From: CAVYXK01 sp963708245 | Lineage (GTDB): Bacteria > Pseudomonadota > Alphaproteobacteria > Acetobacterales > Acetobacteraceae | Length of the DNA stretch: 64,000 nucleotides | Direction of reading: 5' to 3' | Assembly: GCA_963708245.1 (NCBI GenBank) | Contig: OY970201.1 | Coordinates: 3,410,001 to 3,474,000 of the forward strand | In this document: positions 44,359-53,457 of the stretch, one piece after another | How positions within the stretch are numbered: the stretch's first letter is position 1 | Layout of the letters: every line of letters begins with the position of its first letter | Position numbers and translations under genes: made by a program | Notes under the pieces: model-generated | Told to the model about the DNA's origin: nothing | Databases searched by the model: none | Seen by the model: the letters and a program-made list of their open reading frames with translations, nothing else

Positions 44359-45054
44359 TGGCGAGAAGTGATGCCGGGGTGATGCGGCGTGGTGCGAAGC
44401 CTGCACCACTTCTTATCCCGGTGACTATAGTCAGGTGGTGCTGTTGCGCGAAACGATTTTCCCGACAGGGAAGTGATGCAGAGGCGGTGCAGGGTGGTGC
44501 TCACCACCCCCAGGATCGCTAGCCAAGGGGGGCGAGCTTACGCTCGCTTGCCCCCCCAAAGGCGGCCAGCGTCCTTCCTTCGCGCGCGAGCGATCGCGTG
44601 TATCACGCGATGATTGTGCCAAGGGGTGCCATGCGTCACGCTGCCACCACCGTTGCCGGGCCCAGGGGGCGCATGACATGACGCCATCCGAGATTTCGGC
44701 CAGCTTTCCCACCTAGACGCCTCCTGGGTGATAACGCCGTTATTTTTCAATACCTTAGACTTCTCCCGCTCTCGCGGAGAGGTTGCGATGTCGGTGCGCG
44801 CCCGCTGACAGCGAGCCTTTTCGCTCCAGCGATTGCGCTGAGGCTGGTTTAGGCTCTTGCACGCCGCGATCGCCGGGCTGGCAGCCGTTCCTCTGATCCG
44901 GCATCGACCGGCGGACCCGGCGGGGGCCGGGCTGATCCCACGAATTTCTTGAGAGCGGTCGCACTCGTGTGGTCATCTGCCCCGAAAACTGTAATTGCAA
45001 CGCCCCGGTTGCGCTCACGCTGGACAGCGGGCTTCCGATCGTTAATGTCGCACC
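44359..45054. other. Non-coding stretch downstream of the helicase
   Basis: No gene is recognised in about 700 bp. It contains a strong GC-rich hairpin (44527-44557) and several short repeats around GGTGGTGC. It may hold the island's replication origin or a terminator. Confidence 0.4.
44527..44557. terminator. GC-rich hairpin, possible terminator or origin structure
   Basis: GGGGGGCGAGC, then the loop TTAC, then GCTCGCTTGCCCCCC can fold into an 11-bp stem with a two-base bulge. There is no T-run after it, so a classical Rho-independent terminator is not certain. Confidence 0.4.
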
Positions 45055-45531
45055 ATGCCGGGCCGAATTCCGAAGCCGTTCACTTCTAGCCTTGACTACG
45101 GCGAGTTTGCTGTGCCGCTCCATTGCCTATTTGGCCGCGGCAGCGCTCAGGCGGCTCAATATTTTCGCGTTCACCCGACTACAATCTGGAGGTGGCGTTG
45201 CGGCCGCTCGCCGCTACCACGGCGAGTGGCCCAGATCATGCTGGACCTGGCTGATACGCGGATCGCGATCCTTGGCGAGGCCCGGCAGCGCCTTCGGATG
45301 TACGTAGCCCGCCCGGCCCCTCCGCGTCGGCCGCGCGGATTTCAGATCAAGCGCGCGGGGGGGGCGAGTGCTCCTCGGGCGGCAGGCCGCGTAAGCCGAC
45401 CGGGCCGAGCGAGCGGAAGCTACGGGCACCAAGGGGCTCCTGATCCCGAGAAACGTCCCGATGCAGGCGCACGTCGCGCACGCCGAAACCCACCAACCAA
45501 CTCGACCGTTCCGGTGGTGCTGTTCATTTAG
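45055..45531 (+). CDS. Helix-turn-helix protein of the island (158 aa)
   Basis: ATG at 45055. Residues ~25-60 (FGRGSAQAAQYFRVHPTTIW, RWRCGRSPLPRRVAQIMLDL) form a HTH in which TTIWRWRCG is the likely recognition helix, similar to Cro/YdaS-like and transposon-type HTH proteins. The C-terminal half is basic and low-complexity. It is probably a regulator of the island or a partial mobile-element protein. Confidence 0.5.
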   Translation: MPGRIPKPFTSSLDYGEFAVPLHCLFGRGSAQAAQYFRVHPTTIWRWRCGRSPLPRRVAQIMLDLADTRIAILGEARQRLRMYVARPAPPRRPRGFQIKRAGGASAPRAAGRVSRPGRASGSYGHQGAPDPEKRPDAGARRARRNPPTNSTVPVVLFI

Positions 45532-45544
45532 GGCACCATTCGCC

Positions 45545-45994
45545 CTAACAGCCCCGGAAACGCGAAGCCAGTCTTCTTGGCGAGTACCTCTCCAGAGCGA
45601 TTTCACTTGCCGAGTGCGCTCTCATGCCCACTAGAACTCCCGAACCTTCAGCCACTTCCAAGAAACCCTCTATAGCTCTTGCGGCGTATTTCAGCTCAAC
45701 AGATGAGGCATGGTCTTGCCGTACCCGCTCCAGGTAGTTCAGAAAATCATCATGCTCATAATACCGCATTGGGAACTGGCCGGCACTGAGCCAACGGAAG
45801 ATTTTATCGACCATGACCTTTCTACCCCAGAGCCGCCATACAAGGACGCCACCCAAGAACTCAATGACGGCAAAAAACAGTCGCGCTCCAATAAGCGATG
45901 CAAGCGCTGTCCAGAATGTCCCTAATCCGCCTCCCGAAAGCGCGACATATCCCCATGCGACTAAGAGGTAAGGCACGGACGAGATAGCGAACAC
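45545..45994 (-). CDS. Hypothetical membrane protein (149 aa)
   Basis: ATG at 45994. Two membrane helices near the N-terminus (VPYLLVAWGYVALSGGGLGT; LASLIGARLFFAVIEFLGGV) are followed by a soluble helical part (HASSVELKYAARAIEGFLEV). The stop at 45545 faces the convergent HTH gene 13 bp away. A small two-helix membrane protein beside a regulator at an island end could be a toxin- or immunity-type element, but nothing in the sequence proves it. Confidence 0.6.
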   Translation of the reverse strand: MFAISSVPYLLVAWGYVALSGGGLGTFWTALASLIGARLFFAVIEFLGGVLVWRLWGRKVMVDKIFRWLSAGQFPMRYYEHDDFLNYLERVRQDHASSVELKYAARAIEGFLEVAEGSGVLVGMRAHSASEIALERYSPRRLASRFRGC

Positions 45995-46029
45995 GATCCC
46001 GGCGACATCCGCCAGCCCGGCGCCCTATT

Positions 46030-46322
46030 GTGACCGCCGTGACCGAGGATCCGGTAATCCAGCGCATCGAGGGCTTCCGCTGCCGTCGCGGGCAGTTGCT
46101 GCCGAGCGTCGCAACCGCGGCTACACACTTTATCGTGCCAGCTCCGGTGCGCTGATCGCGCGCCTCCGGCCAATCGAGCAAGACGATCACGTCGAGGTGC
46201 TCTACTGGTCGCTGTGGAAGCAACGTTGGACCAAAGCCGGCCCGTTCGGCCGCACTGTCCTGCCCCTCGATCAAGCACTCAAGTTCATCGCCTCAGAGGA
46301 CATCTTCTGGGCTATCCGCTAG
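46030..46322 (+). pseudogene. Small hypothetical protein, one frame break
   Basis: GTG at 46030 starts VTAVTEDPVIQRIEGFRCRR. Near 46095 the frame shifts to AERRNRGYTLYRASSGALIA, RLRPIEQDDHVEVLYWSLWK, QRWTKAGPFGRTVLPLDQAL, FIASEDIFWAIR and TAG at 46320. This is a compact ~95-aa beta-rich protein of a type common in alphaproteobacteria without assigned function. Confidence 0.5.
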
Positions 46323-46848
46323 CGCTGACCCATTACCGAAAATGCGGAAAGTCGAGCTCAGGGTACCCCTTCCCTGAAACAGCCTCAGGAGCCCCGATAA
46401 TGGTCGGTGGTCGCTCACGGCACTGAGTTTCCCGTCGCGAGCTGCGGATCGCCTTAAATGGTTGGAAGCAGGACTAGCGCTGGAAGGTGCTGCGCCTCCC
46501 CCCGATTGCCGAGATCGACAGATGGCGACAAGTGTCTCGCCCTTCAAATCGAGAGCGTATGCAGCGCCCGCGCACTGACAACCTGCAGAGGCTCGCATAG
46601 AAATCGCATCACTTCGGTTGAGGCGTCTGGTGATCACGGAGTCTCTGATCCGATCCGACGACGCCACGCCCACTTCGGTGTCTTGCCCAATCCGGACGAC
46701 CTCTCCGAAGCGGACACGCGGGCAAGGGTGGAGCACGGGCAACAACGGCGGTATAGGTGTTCAGAGCCAGCGCCACCTATTTCCTGACTTGGCCCGCTTG
46801 GATGGCCGGCCCCAGCGGCGTGCGGCCGGGCCGTGGACCGATATGCGC
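46323..46848. other. Region without a recognisable gene
   Basis: About 525 bp separating the island from the catabolic operon. The minus-strand frame through it (stop near 46293) is Ser/Arg-rich and without motifs. Confidence 0.4.
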
Positions 46849-47619
46849 TTACTGCGCCGTCATGCCGCCATCGATCACCAGTTCCGAGCCGGTGACCCAG
46901 GATGATTCGTCGGACGCCAGGAACAGCACGCCATTGGCGATATCCTCGGCGGTACCGAGCCGACCCATCGGCGTGCGATCAAGCAGCACCTGGCGCACGG
47001 CCAGATCGCTGAAGCGCTCCACGGTCAGCGGCGTATCCGCATAGCCCGGGTGCACTGAATTGATGCGGATATTCTCCTTCGCATATTGCAACGCCGCCGA
47101 CTTGGTAAAGATCGCGACGGCGCCCTTCGCGGCCGAATAGGCCGGCGAGGTAGGACTGCCGACAATGCCCATGACCGAGGACGTATTAATGATCGACCCG
47201 CCACCCCCTTTGCGCATGGCCGGGATCGCCGTACGGGTGCCCAGGAAGACCCCCTTAGCATGAACGGCAAGCTCGCGTTCCCAGATTTCCACTGTGATGT
47301 CCTCGACTTTGCCGGGAAAGGAGACACCGGCATTGTTGAACAGGATATCCAACCGTCCGTGCGCCGCCATCACCGCGTCTACCACCTGGGCCCAGTTCTG
47401 TTCCGATGTCACGTCGAGGTGCATGTAACGCGCGTCATGGCCATCGGCGTTAAGGGCCGTCGCCGCGCGCTCGCCCAGCTCATCGCGGATATCGGTCAGC
47501 ACCACCTTCGCGCCCTCGCGCACGAACAGATGTGCCGCCGCACCGCCGAAGCCCATCAACTCGCTCTTGATCGCAGCCGCCGCGCCGGTCAGCAGCGCTA
47601 CCTTGCCCCGCAGTCGCAT
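46849..47619 (-). CDS. Short-chain dehydrogenase/reductase
   Basis: The start at 47619 (MRLRGKVALLTGAA) has GGGAGGGCAGG directly upstream and removes a non-conserved N-terminus. The glycine-rich loop is unusual: TGAAAAIKSELMGFGGAAAH instead of the plain TGxxxGIG, seen in a subset of SDRs. Other SDR motifs are normal: LDILFNNAGVSF, INTSSVMGIVG, catalytic Tyr-Lys in SPAYSAAKGAVAIF, and SVHPGYADTPLT. It oxidises a hydroxyl group with NAD(P). As the last gene of the leftward Liv operon it probably acts on the imported or aldolase-derived compound. Confidence 0.9.
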   Translation of the reverse strand: MRLRGKVALLTGAAAAIKSELMGFGGAAAHLFVREGAKVVLTDIRDELGERAATALNADGHDARYMHLDVTSEQNWAQVVDAVMAAHGRLDILFNNAGVSFPGKVEDITVEIWERELAVHAKGVFLGTRTAIPAMRKGGGGSIINTSSVMGIVGSPTSPAYSAAKGAVAIFTKSAALQYAKENIRINSVHPGYADTPLTVERFSDLAVRQVLLDRTPMGRLGTAEDIANGVLFLASDESSWVTGSELVIDGGMTAQ

Positions 47620-47808
47620 CCTGCCCTCCCATTTCACCGTTGATGCCAACATGATGTGCCATTTCGCGTCCTGCCTCCATCGCCGCACCGCGGTCCGGCT
47701 TGAATCGGCGCTCGCGCTCAGGCGTGATGCGGGTTAGTCAACACCCGCGCCCACAGCGGCGGCTGCCCCGGCGACGTTATCGGAACCTCGTCCTGAGCGG
47801 CGTGCTTC

Positions 47809-48618
47809 TCAAGGCGTCGGAACGCCGATGGATTTGAGCCGCGCATGTGCGCGGCTGGCACGCGCCTTCAGGCCATCAAGATATGTACTGACGTCGTTGC
47901 CGGGCAGGTTCAACACCTTACACCCAAGCCGCCAGTACTCCTCGATCTCCGCCTCGGTTTCCGCAGACCGTCGGGCAAGTTTCCCGTGCGCTTTGCAGGC
48001 CTCCGCTATGCCGCGCACGGCTGCCTTGAACGTCGGGTGCTCAAGCTGGAGATGAACGCCGAGGCGCGCACTGAGGTCGGAGTGGCCATAGGCAATCATG
48101 TCGATGCCTTCCACGGCCGCGCTCGCCTCGACATTTTCCAACCCCTCGAGCGACTCGATTGACACGCAAACTATGATGTTGGCATTGGCCCATGGCGCAT
48201 ACTCGGACGCGTGACGGGGGCCATAGCTCCTGTATCCGGTGTGCATCCCCTGCCCCGAGACACCGCGATTGCCGATCGGCGGATATTTTGCCTCCCGCGC
48301 AATCGCCCGTGCCTCTTCGGCGTTATCGACCTCCGAGACCTGGATGCCCATGATCCCCTGATCGAGGATCGCGGGGATCAGATACGTGAAGGATTTGTGG
48401 ATTCGCACGATCGCGGAGACGTTGGTGGCCTGAAACCACCCGGCGAGATCCGCGATCGTCTCGAGGTCGAAGGCGCCATGTTCGTGGTCGATCATGCAAT
48501 AGTCGAAGCCAGAGGCCTCGATGATCCAGGGGACTCCGCGCGAAGCGAACTCCTTGAGCCCGGTCCCAAGCGCGGCCCGCCCCTCGCGCACCGCCCGCCA
48601 TATGCTGTTGTCTTTCAT
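47809..48618 (-). CDS. HpcH/HpaI-family aldolase (2-keto-3-deoxy sugar-acid type)
   Basis: The 269-aa protein has the HpcH/HpaI TIM-barrel signature: FDYCMIDHEHGAFDLETIAD, IVRIHKS, DQGIMGIQVSEVDNAEEAR, CVSIESLEGLENVE (metal-binding Glu) and IDMIAYGHSDLSARLG. Family members cleave 2-keto-3-deoxy or 4-hydroxy-2-keto acids to pyruvate and an aldehyde using a divalent metal. Located between the GMC oxidoreductase and SDR genes, it probably completes breakdown of an imported hydroxy-acid or sugar acid. ATG 48618 overlaps the end of the upstream GMC frame by four bases. Confidence 0.9.
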   Translation of the reverse strand: MKDNSIWRAVREGRAALGTGLKEFASRGVPWIIEASGFDYCMIDHEHGAFDLETIADLAGWFQATNVSAIVRIHKSFTYLIPAILDQGIMGIQVSEVDNAEEARAIAREAKYPPIGNRGVSGQGMHTGYRSYGPRHASEYAPWANANIIVCVSIESLEGLENVEASAAVEGIDMIAYGHSDLSARLGVHLQLEHPTFKAAVRGIAEACKAHGKLARRSAETEAEIEEYWRLGCKVLNLPGNDVSTYLDGLKARASRAHARLKSIGVPTP

Positions 48619-49884
48619 GGATCGTACGAGGCTCCCATCGCGAGGTACAGAATTTCAAATTCGCCTTGTGACACCCGTCCAATGACCCTCAAGACGCCAG
48701 CCGCTCGCGCGCGGCCACCTTGATCCATGACCGCGCCTTTTTCGGCGGATGCATCGATCACGCGCAGCCCCTCCATCCCGTGCACCCGCAACTGATCGTC
48801 GACGACGGCTGATGGATGTTGGCCCATCATGCAGGTGCAGCTGGCATGATAGCAGGTGCCGCCATAACGCCGCGCGTAATCTAGCAACTCGTCGTCGGTC
48901 CGCACATCCTTGCCGGGCAGGCTTTCCGCTAGCACATAGGGTTTAAGGGCCGGTGCCTCGAACATGCGCCTGGCGAAACGCAGGCTACCCAGCAGCGCCA
49001 TGCGGTCGGTCTCCTCCGACTGGTAGCGCGGATTGATCAGCGGCATATCCTCGGGCTGGTTCGACTTCGCCTTCACATAACCACGCTGCAGCGGCCGCAT
49101 CTGCCAGGCGCCGGCGCTGATGCCGGGGGTTTCCTCCAGCTCGCCGATCTGCCCGTTAGCTGCCGGGCGGGAAGGTGATCTGCATGTCGGACGTGGCCGA
49201 TGACTCCAGCACCTTCACCGACGCCGCGACCAGCGATGGGCTGTAGGTCAGCATGCCCTTGCCAGTAAACATCCACCGCAGCACCTCGATCGCCAGCGGA
49301 ATGCCGCGCGCCTTTTCGTTCGCCGTGGCGAGGCGGGCGACCGGATAGGAAATGCGCGCCTGGAAATGATCCTGCATGTTGCGCCCGACGCCTCTTAGCT
49401 CGTGCACGACTGGTACGCCGATTTCGGACAGATGTTCGGCATCGCCGAGACCGGAGAGTTGCAGGATGTGCGGTGAACCGATCGCGCCCGCCGACAGGAT
49501 CACCTCGCTCCCGGCTGTCACGCGCTGTGTGGCGCCGCCACGGGCGAATTCCACGCCAACGGCGCGTTTGCCCTCGAAGATCACGCGATGAACCATGGCA
49601 TTGGTGATCAGCCACAAATTCGGCCGCGACGAGGCCCGCGCCAGATAGGTGCGCGCCGCGCTGGCCCGCCGCCGTCCGTTGCGGGTTTGCTGGCACCAGC
49701 CAATCGTGTCGATCGAGCCATGCGCGATGCCGTTTACGTCCTCCTGGTAGGTCAGGCCCAGCTGTTTGCCGGGTTCAACCACCGCCGCGCAGATCGGCGA
49801 GAGCGGGCCGTCCTTGCCCCGGACCTCGTTCTCCTGGCCTTCCCAGCGTTCGTGTGCGTTGCTCGCGCGGGAGCGCATCCACAT
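48615..49884 (-). pseudogene. GMC-family oxidoreductase: 5'-truncated, frame-broken, with an internal deletion
   Basis: From about 49880 leftwards: LGLTYQEDVNGIAHGSIDTI, ITNAMVHRVIFEGKRAVGVE, ILSAGAIGSPHILQLSGLGD, the GMC signature. The FAD-binding N-terminus is missing. At about 49157 the frame must shift to continue GISAGAWQMRPLQRGYVKAK, GGTCYHASCTCMMG (active-site His) and LRVIDAS. The normal VSGNTNA-type block after VIDAS is lost and the frame jumps to AEKGAVM. At least three lesions make it inactive. Intact relatives (choline or alcohol dehydrogenases) oxidise alcohols. Confidence 0.8.
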
Positions 49885-49970
49885 TGGCTTTGAAGCTGCC
49901 GCTCCGCCACGTAAATCTGCACATCAGGGCGCAAGTGGTGTCAGGGACGCCTATCGATCCAACACTACGG

Positions 49971-50705
49971 TTAACCGCCGACCGATCCGCCAAGATAGAG
50001 ATGGGCCAGTGCAGGATGCGCGGCGATATGGTCGGAGTTCCCGTCCAGCCGGATGCGGCCTCCCTCCAGCACGTAAGCGTAATCGGCCAGCTCCAATGCG
50101 AGCCGAACGTTCTGCTCCACCAGCAGGATAGCGATGCCGGACTGCGCCAAGTCCAGCACGATGCGGAAGATTTGCACAATGACCCGTGGTGCCAGTCCGA
50201 GCGATGGTTCGTCGAGCAGCAACAGGATCGGCTCCGCCATAAGCGCTCGCGCGATCGCTAACATCTGCTGTTGCCCGCCAGACAAGCGGCCTGCAAAGCC
50301 GTTTCGGCGCTCGCGCAGAATCGGGAAGTGCGTAAAGACCTCTTCCCGCAACATCTCGAAACTCTTTGCTCGGCCGAGATAGGCGGCCAACAGGTTCTCT
50401 TCTACGGTCAGGCGCTGGAAGATTTGTCGTCCCTCGGGGCAATGCGAAATGCCCTGCGCAACGATCCGGTCCGGTCGCTGCGCCGAAAGGTCCGCATCAT
50501 CCAGCAACAGCCGCCCCGCGGTGACGAGGCACAGGCCGGAGATCGCGGTCAGCAGCGTCGTCTTGCCGGCGCCGTTCGGCCCAACGACCACAACGATCTC
50601 GCCATGCCGCACCTCAAGGTCGATGCCGGACAGGATCTGTTTGCTGCCGTATCCCGCGTCCAGCTTTTCGAGCTTGAGCAATGTCGCGGATACTGTCGAG
50701 CTCAT
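49971..50705 (-). CDS. livF: Liv-type ABC transporter ATP-binding protein (LivF)
   Basis: The start at 50705 (MSSTVSATLLKLEKL) is chosen because residues before it are not conserved. Walker A is VGPNGAGKTTLLTAISGL, the signature is LSGGQQQMLAIARALMAEP and Walker B is LLLLDEPSLGLAP. The Q-loop and the LivF-type AYVLEGGRIRLDG near the end are present. It powers uptake together with LivG. Its start lies inside the 3' end of livG (overlap about 92 bp). Confidence 0.92.
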   Translation of the reverse strand: MSSTVSATLLKLEKLDAGYGSKQILSGIDLEVRHGEIVVVVGPNGAGKTTLLTAISGLCLVTAGRLLLDDADLSAQRPDRIVAQGISHCPEGRQIFQRLTVEENLLAAYLGRAKSFEMLREEVFTHFPILRERRNGFAGRLSGGQQQMLAIARALMAEPILLLLDEPSLGLAPRVIVQIFRIVLDLAQSGIAILLVEQNVRLALELADYAYVLEGGRIRLDGNSDHIAAHPALAHLYLGGSVGG

Positions 50706-51459
50706 CCTCAGTCCCCAGATAGGCTTCCTGCACGATCGCGCTCGCCCGCACCTCGGCCGGCGTGCCAGTGAAGAGCAGCGCTCCATTGTGCAGCACGTAG
50801 ATGTAGTCCGAGAGCGACATGACCAAATTCATGTCATGCTCGATCACGATGATAATCAGGTCGTCACGCCTTAGCCGGAGGAGACGATCTTTCAGCTCCT
50901 GCGTCTCCGCGTCGTTCAAGCCAGCTGCCGGCTCGTCCAGCAGCAGTACTTTCGGCTGGCGGACCAGTGCACGGGCGATTTCCAGCATGCGCTGCCGGGC
51001 ATAGGGTAGGCTGCGCGCCTCCTGCTCTTCGACGTCGGCCAATCCGAACTGCGCTAGCAATGTTCGGCAAGTCGCCAGCCGCGCCGCGCGTCGGCGTCTC
51101 GCCCGCCCTGGAAGTAGCACGTCCTGCCAGATATGCCGCGCCTCGTTGGGGAACAGGCAGACTTCGAGATTCTCGATCACCTGCATTTGGTCGAAAAGGC
51201 GAATGTTCTGATAGGTGCGTGCAATCCCGGCCACGCTGATTTGGTATTTCTTCAGCTTTTCCAATCGCGTCCCTTCCAGTACGATACTGCCAGAGGTGAC
51301 GCTGTAGGAACCGGCTGCCATGTTCACGAGCGTGGATTTACCAGCGCCGTTCGGTCCGATGATGGCGTAGATCAGCCCTGGCTCGAAGTGCATCGACACA
51401 TCATCTATGGCGGCCAGCCCGTTGAACCGCTTGCTGACATGCTCAAAGGAGAAGCTCAT
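50614..51459 (-). CDS. livG: Liv-type ABC transporter ATP-binding protein (LivG)
   Basis: ATG at 51459 overlaps the livM stop as ATGA. Walker A IIGPNGAGKSTLVNMAAG, a degenerate signature region (RSLPYARQRMLEIARALVRQ) and Walker B VLLLDEPAAGLN followed by IIVIEHDMNLVMSLSDYIYV are typical of LivG. The signature reads PYARQR rather than LSGGQ, a known feature of LivG proteins. The C-terminal ~30 residues (RDIAQARKAGRGIRQQT) extend beyond the usual EAYLG end and overlap livF. Confidence 0.92.
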   Translation of the reverse strand: MSFSFEHVSKRFNGLAAIDDVSMHFEPGLIYAIIGPNGAGKSTLVNMAAGSYSVTSGSIVLEGTRLEKLKKYQISVAGIARTYQNIRLFDQMQVIENLEVCLFPNEARHIWQDVLLPGRARRRRAARLATCRTLLAQFGLADVEEQEARSLPYARQRMLEIARALVRQPKVLLLDEPAAGLNDAETQELKDRLLRLRRDDLIIIVIEHDMNLVMSLSDYIYVLHNGALLFTGTPAEVRASAIVQEAYLGTEDELDSIRDIAQARKAGRGIRQQTDPVRHRP

Positions 51460-52457
51460 CGTCCCCATGCCAGGCGCCAAAGCTGCGCTGGTCCGAAGCT
51501 TCGCGGCACAATCCCCTGCGGCCGAAGCACGATCAGCGCGGCCATAATAAGGCCGAGCGCCAGCATGCGGTATTCCGCCACTTCGCGCAGCAATTCCGGC
51601 AGCATGATCAGCACCGCGGCACCCACCACCACGCCGAAGATGTTGCCCACCCCGCCGATTACGATGATCAGCACGATCAGGACGGATTCGTTGAACGTGA
51701 AGCTCTCCGGGCTGATGAAGCGCTGGAAGGCGCAAAAGATTACGCCCGCCAATCCGCCGATCGAGGCGCTGATCGCGAAGGCAGCAAGCTTGACCACCGT
51801 CGTGTTGATGCCGACACCGCGTGCCGCATCCTGGTCTTCGCGCACCGCTGCCCAGGCCTTGCCGAGAATAGAGCGCTCGAGGCAGAATACAAGCGTGCCG
51901 CACACGCTGCAGGCGATTAGCAGCACCCAATAGAAGTCGTGCGGGCTGGTGACCGTTAGCGGTCCAATATGGGCCCGATCGATCATGATGATGCCCTTCG
52001 GGCCGTTGGTCAGCGCATCGACATTGTTGAGCAGAATGCGGATGATCTCGCCGAAGCCGAGCGTGACCATGGCCAGGTAGTCGCCGCGCAGCCGCAAGAC
52101 CGGAATGCCGAGCAGGATGCCAAATGTGGCGCCGATGGCGGCGCCAATCGGCAGGATGATTAGGAAAGGCAGGTGGATGCCGAGCTGCGGACTGGCCAGC
52201 AGGGCATAGGAATAAGCACCGACGGCATAGAATGCGACGAAGCCAAGATCAAGCAGCCCGGCATAGCCGATCACCATGTTCAACCCGAGCGCCAGCAGGA
52301 TGTAGATCAGCACGCTGTCAACGACGCGCACATAGTAGGGCGGTAGGAAGGCCGCCACGACAACGACGGCCAGCGCAGCGACAACCACAAGGCGACCGGC
52401 CAGCCGCAGCGGCACTGACGCCGCGCGCGGCTGCGACACCGCCTCGGACGACATCAA
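51456..52457 (-). CDS. livM: Liv-type ABC transporter permease (LivM)
   Basis: The 333-aa protein has about ten hydrophobic segments, opening with LRLAGRLVVVAALAVVVVAA and VDSVLIYILLALGLNMVIGY. The diagnostic GYAGLLDLGFVAFYAVGAYS and LGIPVLRLRGDYLAMVTLGF motifs place it in BPD_transp_2 (LivM). It forms the translocation channel with LivH in the inner membrane. Its start overlaps the livH stop by four bases. Confidence 0.93.
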   Translation of the reverse strand: MMSSEAVSQPRAASVPLRLAGRLVVVAALAVVVVAAFLPPYYVRVVDSVLIYILLALGLNMVIGYAGLLDLGFVAFYAVGAYSYALLASPQLGIHLPFLIILPIGAAIGATFGILLGIPVLRLRGDYLAMVTLGFGEIIRILLNNVDALTNGPKGIIMIDRAHIGPLTVTSPHDFYWVLLIACSVCGTLVFCLERSILGKAWAAVREDQDAARGVGINTTVVKLAAFAISASIGGLAGVIFCAFQRFISPESFTFNESVLIVLIIVIGGVGNIFGVVVGAAVLIMLPELLREVAEYRMLALGLIMAALIVLRPQGIVPRSFGPAQLWRLAWGR

Positions 52458-53404
52458 TAGTCCCTCTTGTAGACCATCGTCTCTTCCGAGATGGACTCGC
52501 CGAGCAGTCCGGTGGGCCGGAACACCAGCACGATCACCAGCACGGTAAAGGCGAAAATGTCGCGATATTCCGTGCCGATCCAGCCGCCGCTCACGATCGG
52601 CAGCAGTGCGGTACCGAACACTTCCAAAAAACCGAGCAGCAGGCCCCCCAACATCGCACCGGGAATGCTGCCGATGCCGCCTAGGATGGCAGCGGTGAAC
52701 GCCTTCAACCCGACGATGACACCCATGGTCGGCGTCATGACACCGTAATAACTGGCGTAGAGCACGCCACCCAAGGCGCCGAGCCCGGGGCCAATAAAAA
52801 AGATCAAGCTAATCGCGCGATCGACGCTGATGCCGAGCAACAAGGCAGTGCGTGGACTCTCCGAAACGGCGCGCACAAGGACGCCGAGCCGCGTGCGTTC
52901 GACGAACACGGTCAGCCCGCCCATAAGCATGAGCGCGAGAACGATGATGCCGACTTGCGTGGTGGTGAAAGAGGCTGTGCCGATGACAATGCGAAGCGTC
53001 GGAAACACGACGGGGAACGCGATCGGCTGCGGTCCGCAGATTAGCTGCACTGCCGCCTGGAGGGCGAGCGACAGGCCGAGGGCGCTCAGCAAGGGCGCCA
53101 GCCGCGTAGCATTGCGCAGCGGCTTGTAGGCGATGCGTTCGATGCTGACGCCGAGCAGGCCCACGATGGCGAACACACCGAATAGCGTGACGATCAGTGC
53201 CACGGCATTGACTGGGCCGACATCGTGCACGATCAGTGCGATCAATCCGGCGCAGACATAGGCGCCGAGCATGAACAGCTCGCCGTGCACAAAGTTGATT
53301 AGACGCAGCACGCCATAGACCATGGTGTAGCCGAGGGCCATCAGCGCATAGATCGCGCCGATGGTCAGTGCATTGACGATCTGCTGCACGATCAGCCCAA
53401 CCAT
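52454..53404 (-). CDS. livH: Liv-type ABC transporter permease (LivH)
   Basis: 316 aa with eight or more membrane helices. VNALTIGAIYALMALGYTMV and INFVHGELFMLGAYV are the LivH signature. GIGSIPGAMLGGLLLGFLEV near residue 265 is the conserved C-terminal coupling loop. It partners with LivM. Confidence 0.93.
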   Translation of the reverse strand: MVGLIVQQIVNALTIGAIYALMALGYTMVYGVLRLINFVHGELFMLGAYVCAGLIALIVHDVGPVNAVALIVTLFGVFAIVGLLGVSIERIAYKPLRNATRLAPLLSALGLSLALQAAVQLICGPQPIAFPVVFPTLRIVIGTASFTTTQVGIIVLALMLMGGLTVFVERTRLGVLVRAVSESPRTALLLGISVDRAISLIFFIGPGLGALGGVLYASYYGVMTPTMGVIVGLKAFTAAILGGIGSIPGAMLGGLLLGFLEVFGTALLPIVSGGWIGTEYRDIFAFTVLVIVLVFRPTGLLGESISEETMVYKRDY

Positions 53405-53457
53405 TGCGCGCGCCCAGGCGAAGCGGACGGCCAGTCAATCCACAGACCGATGTCGCT

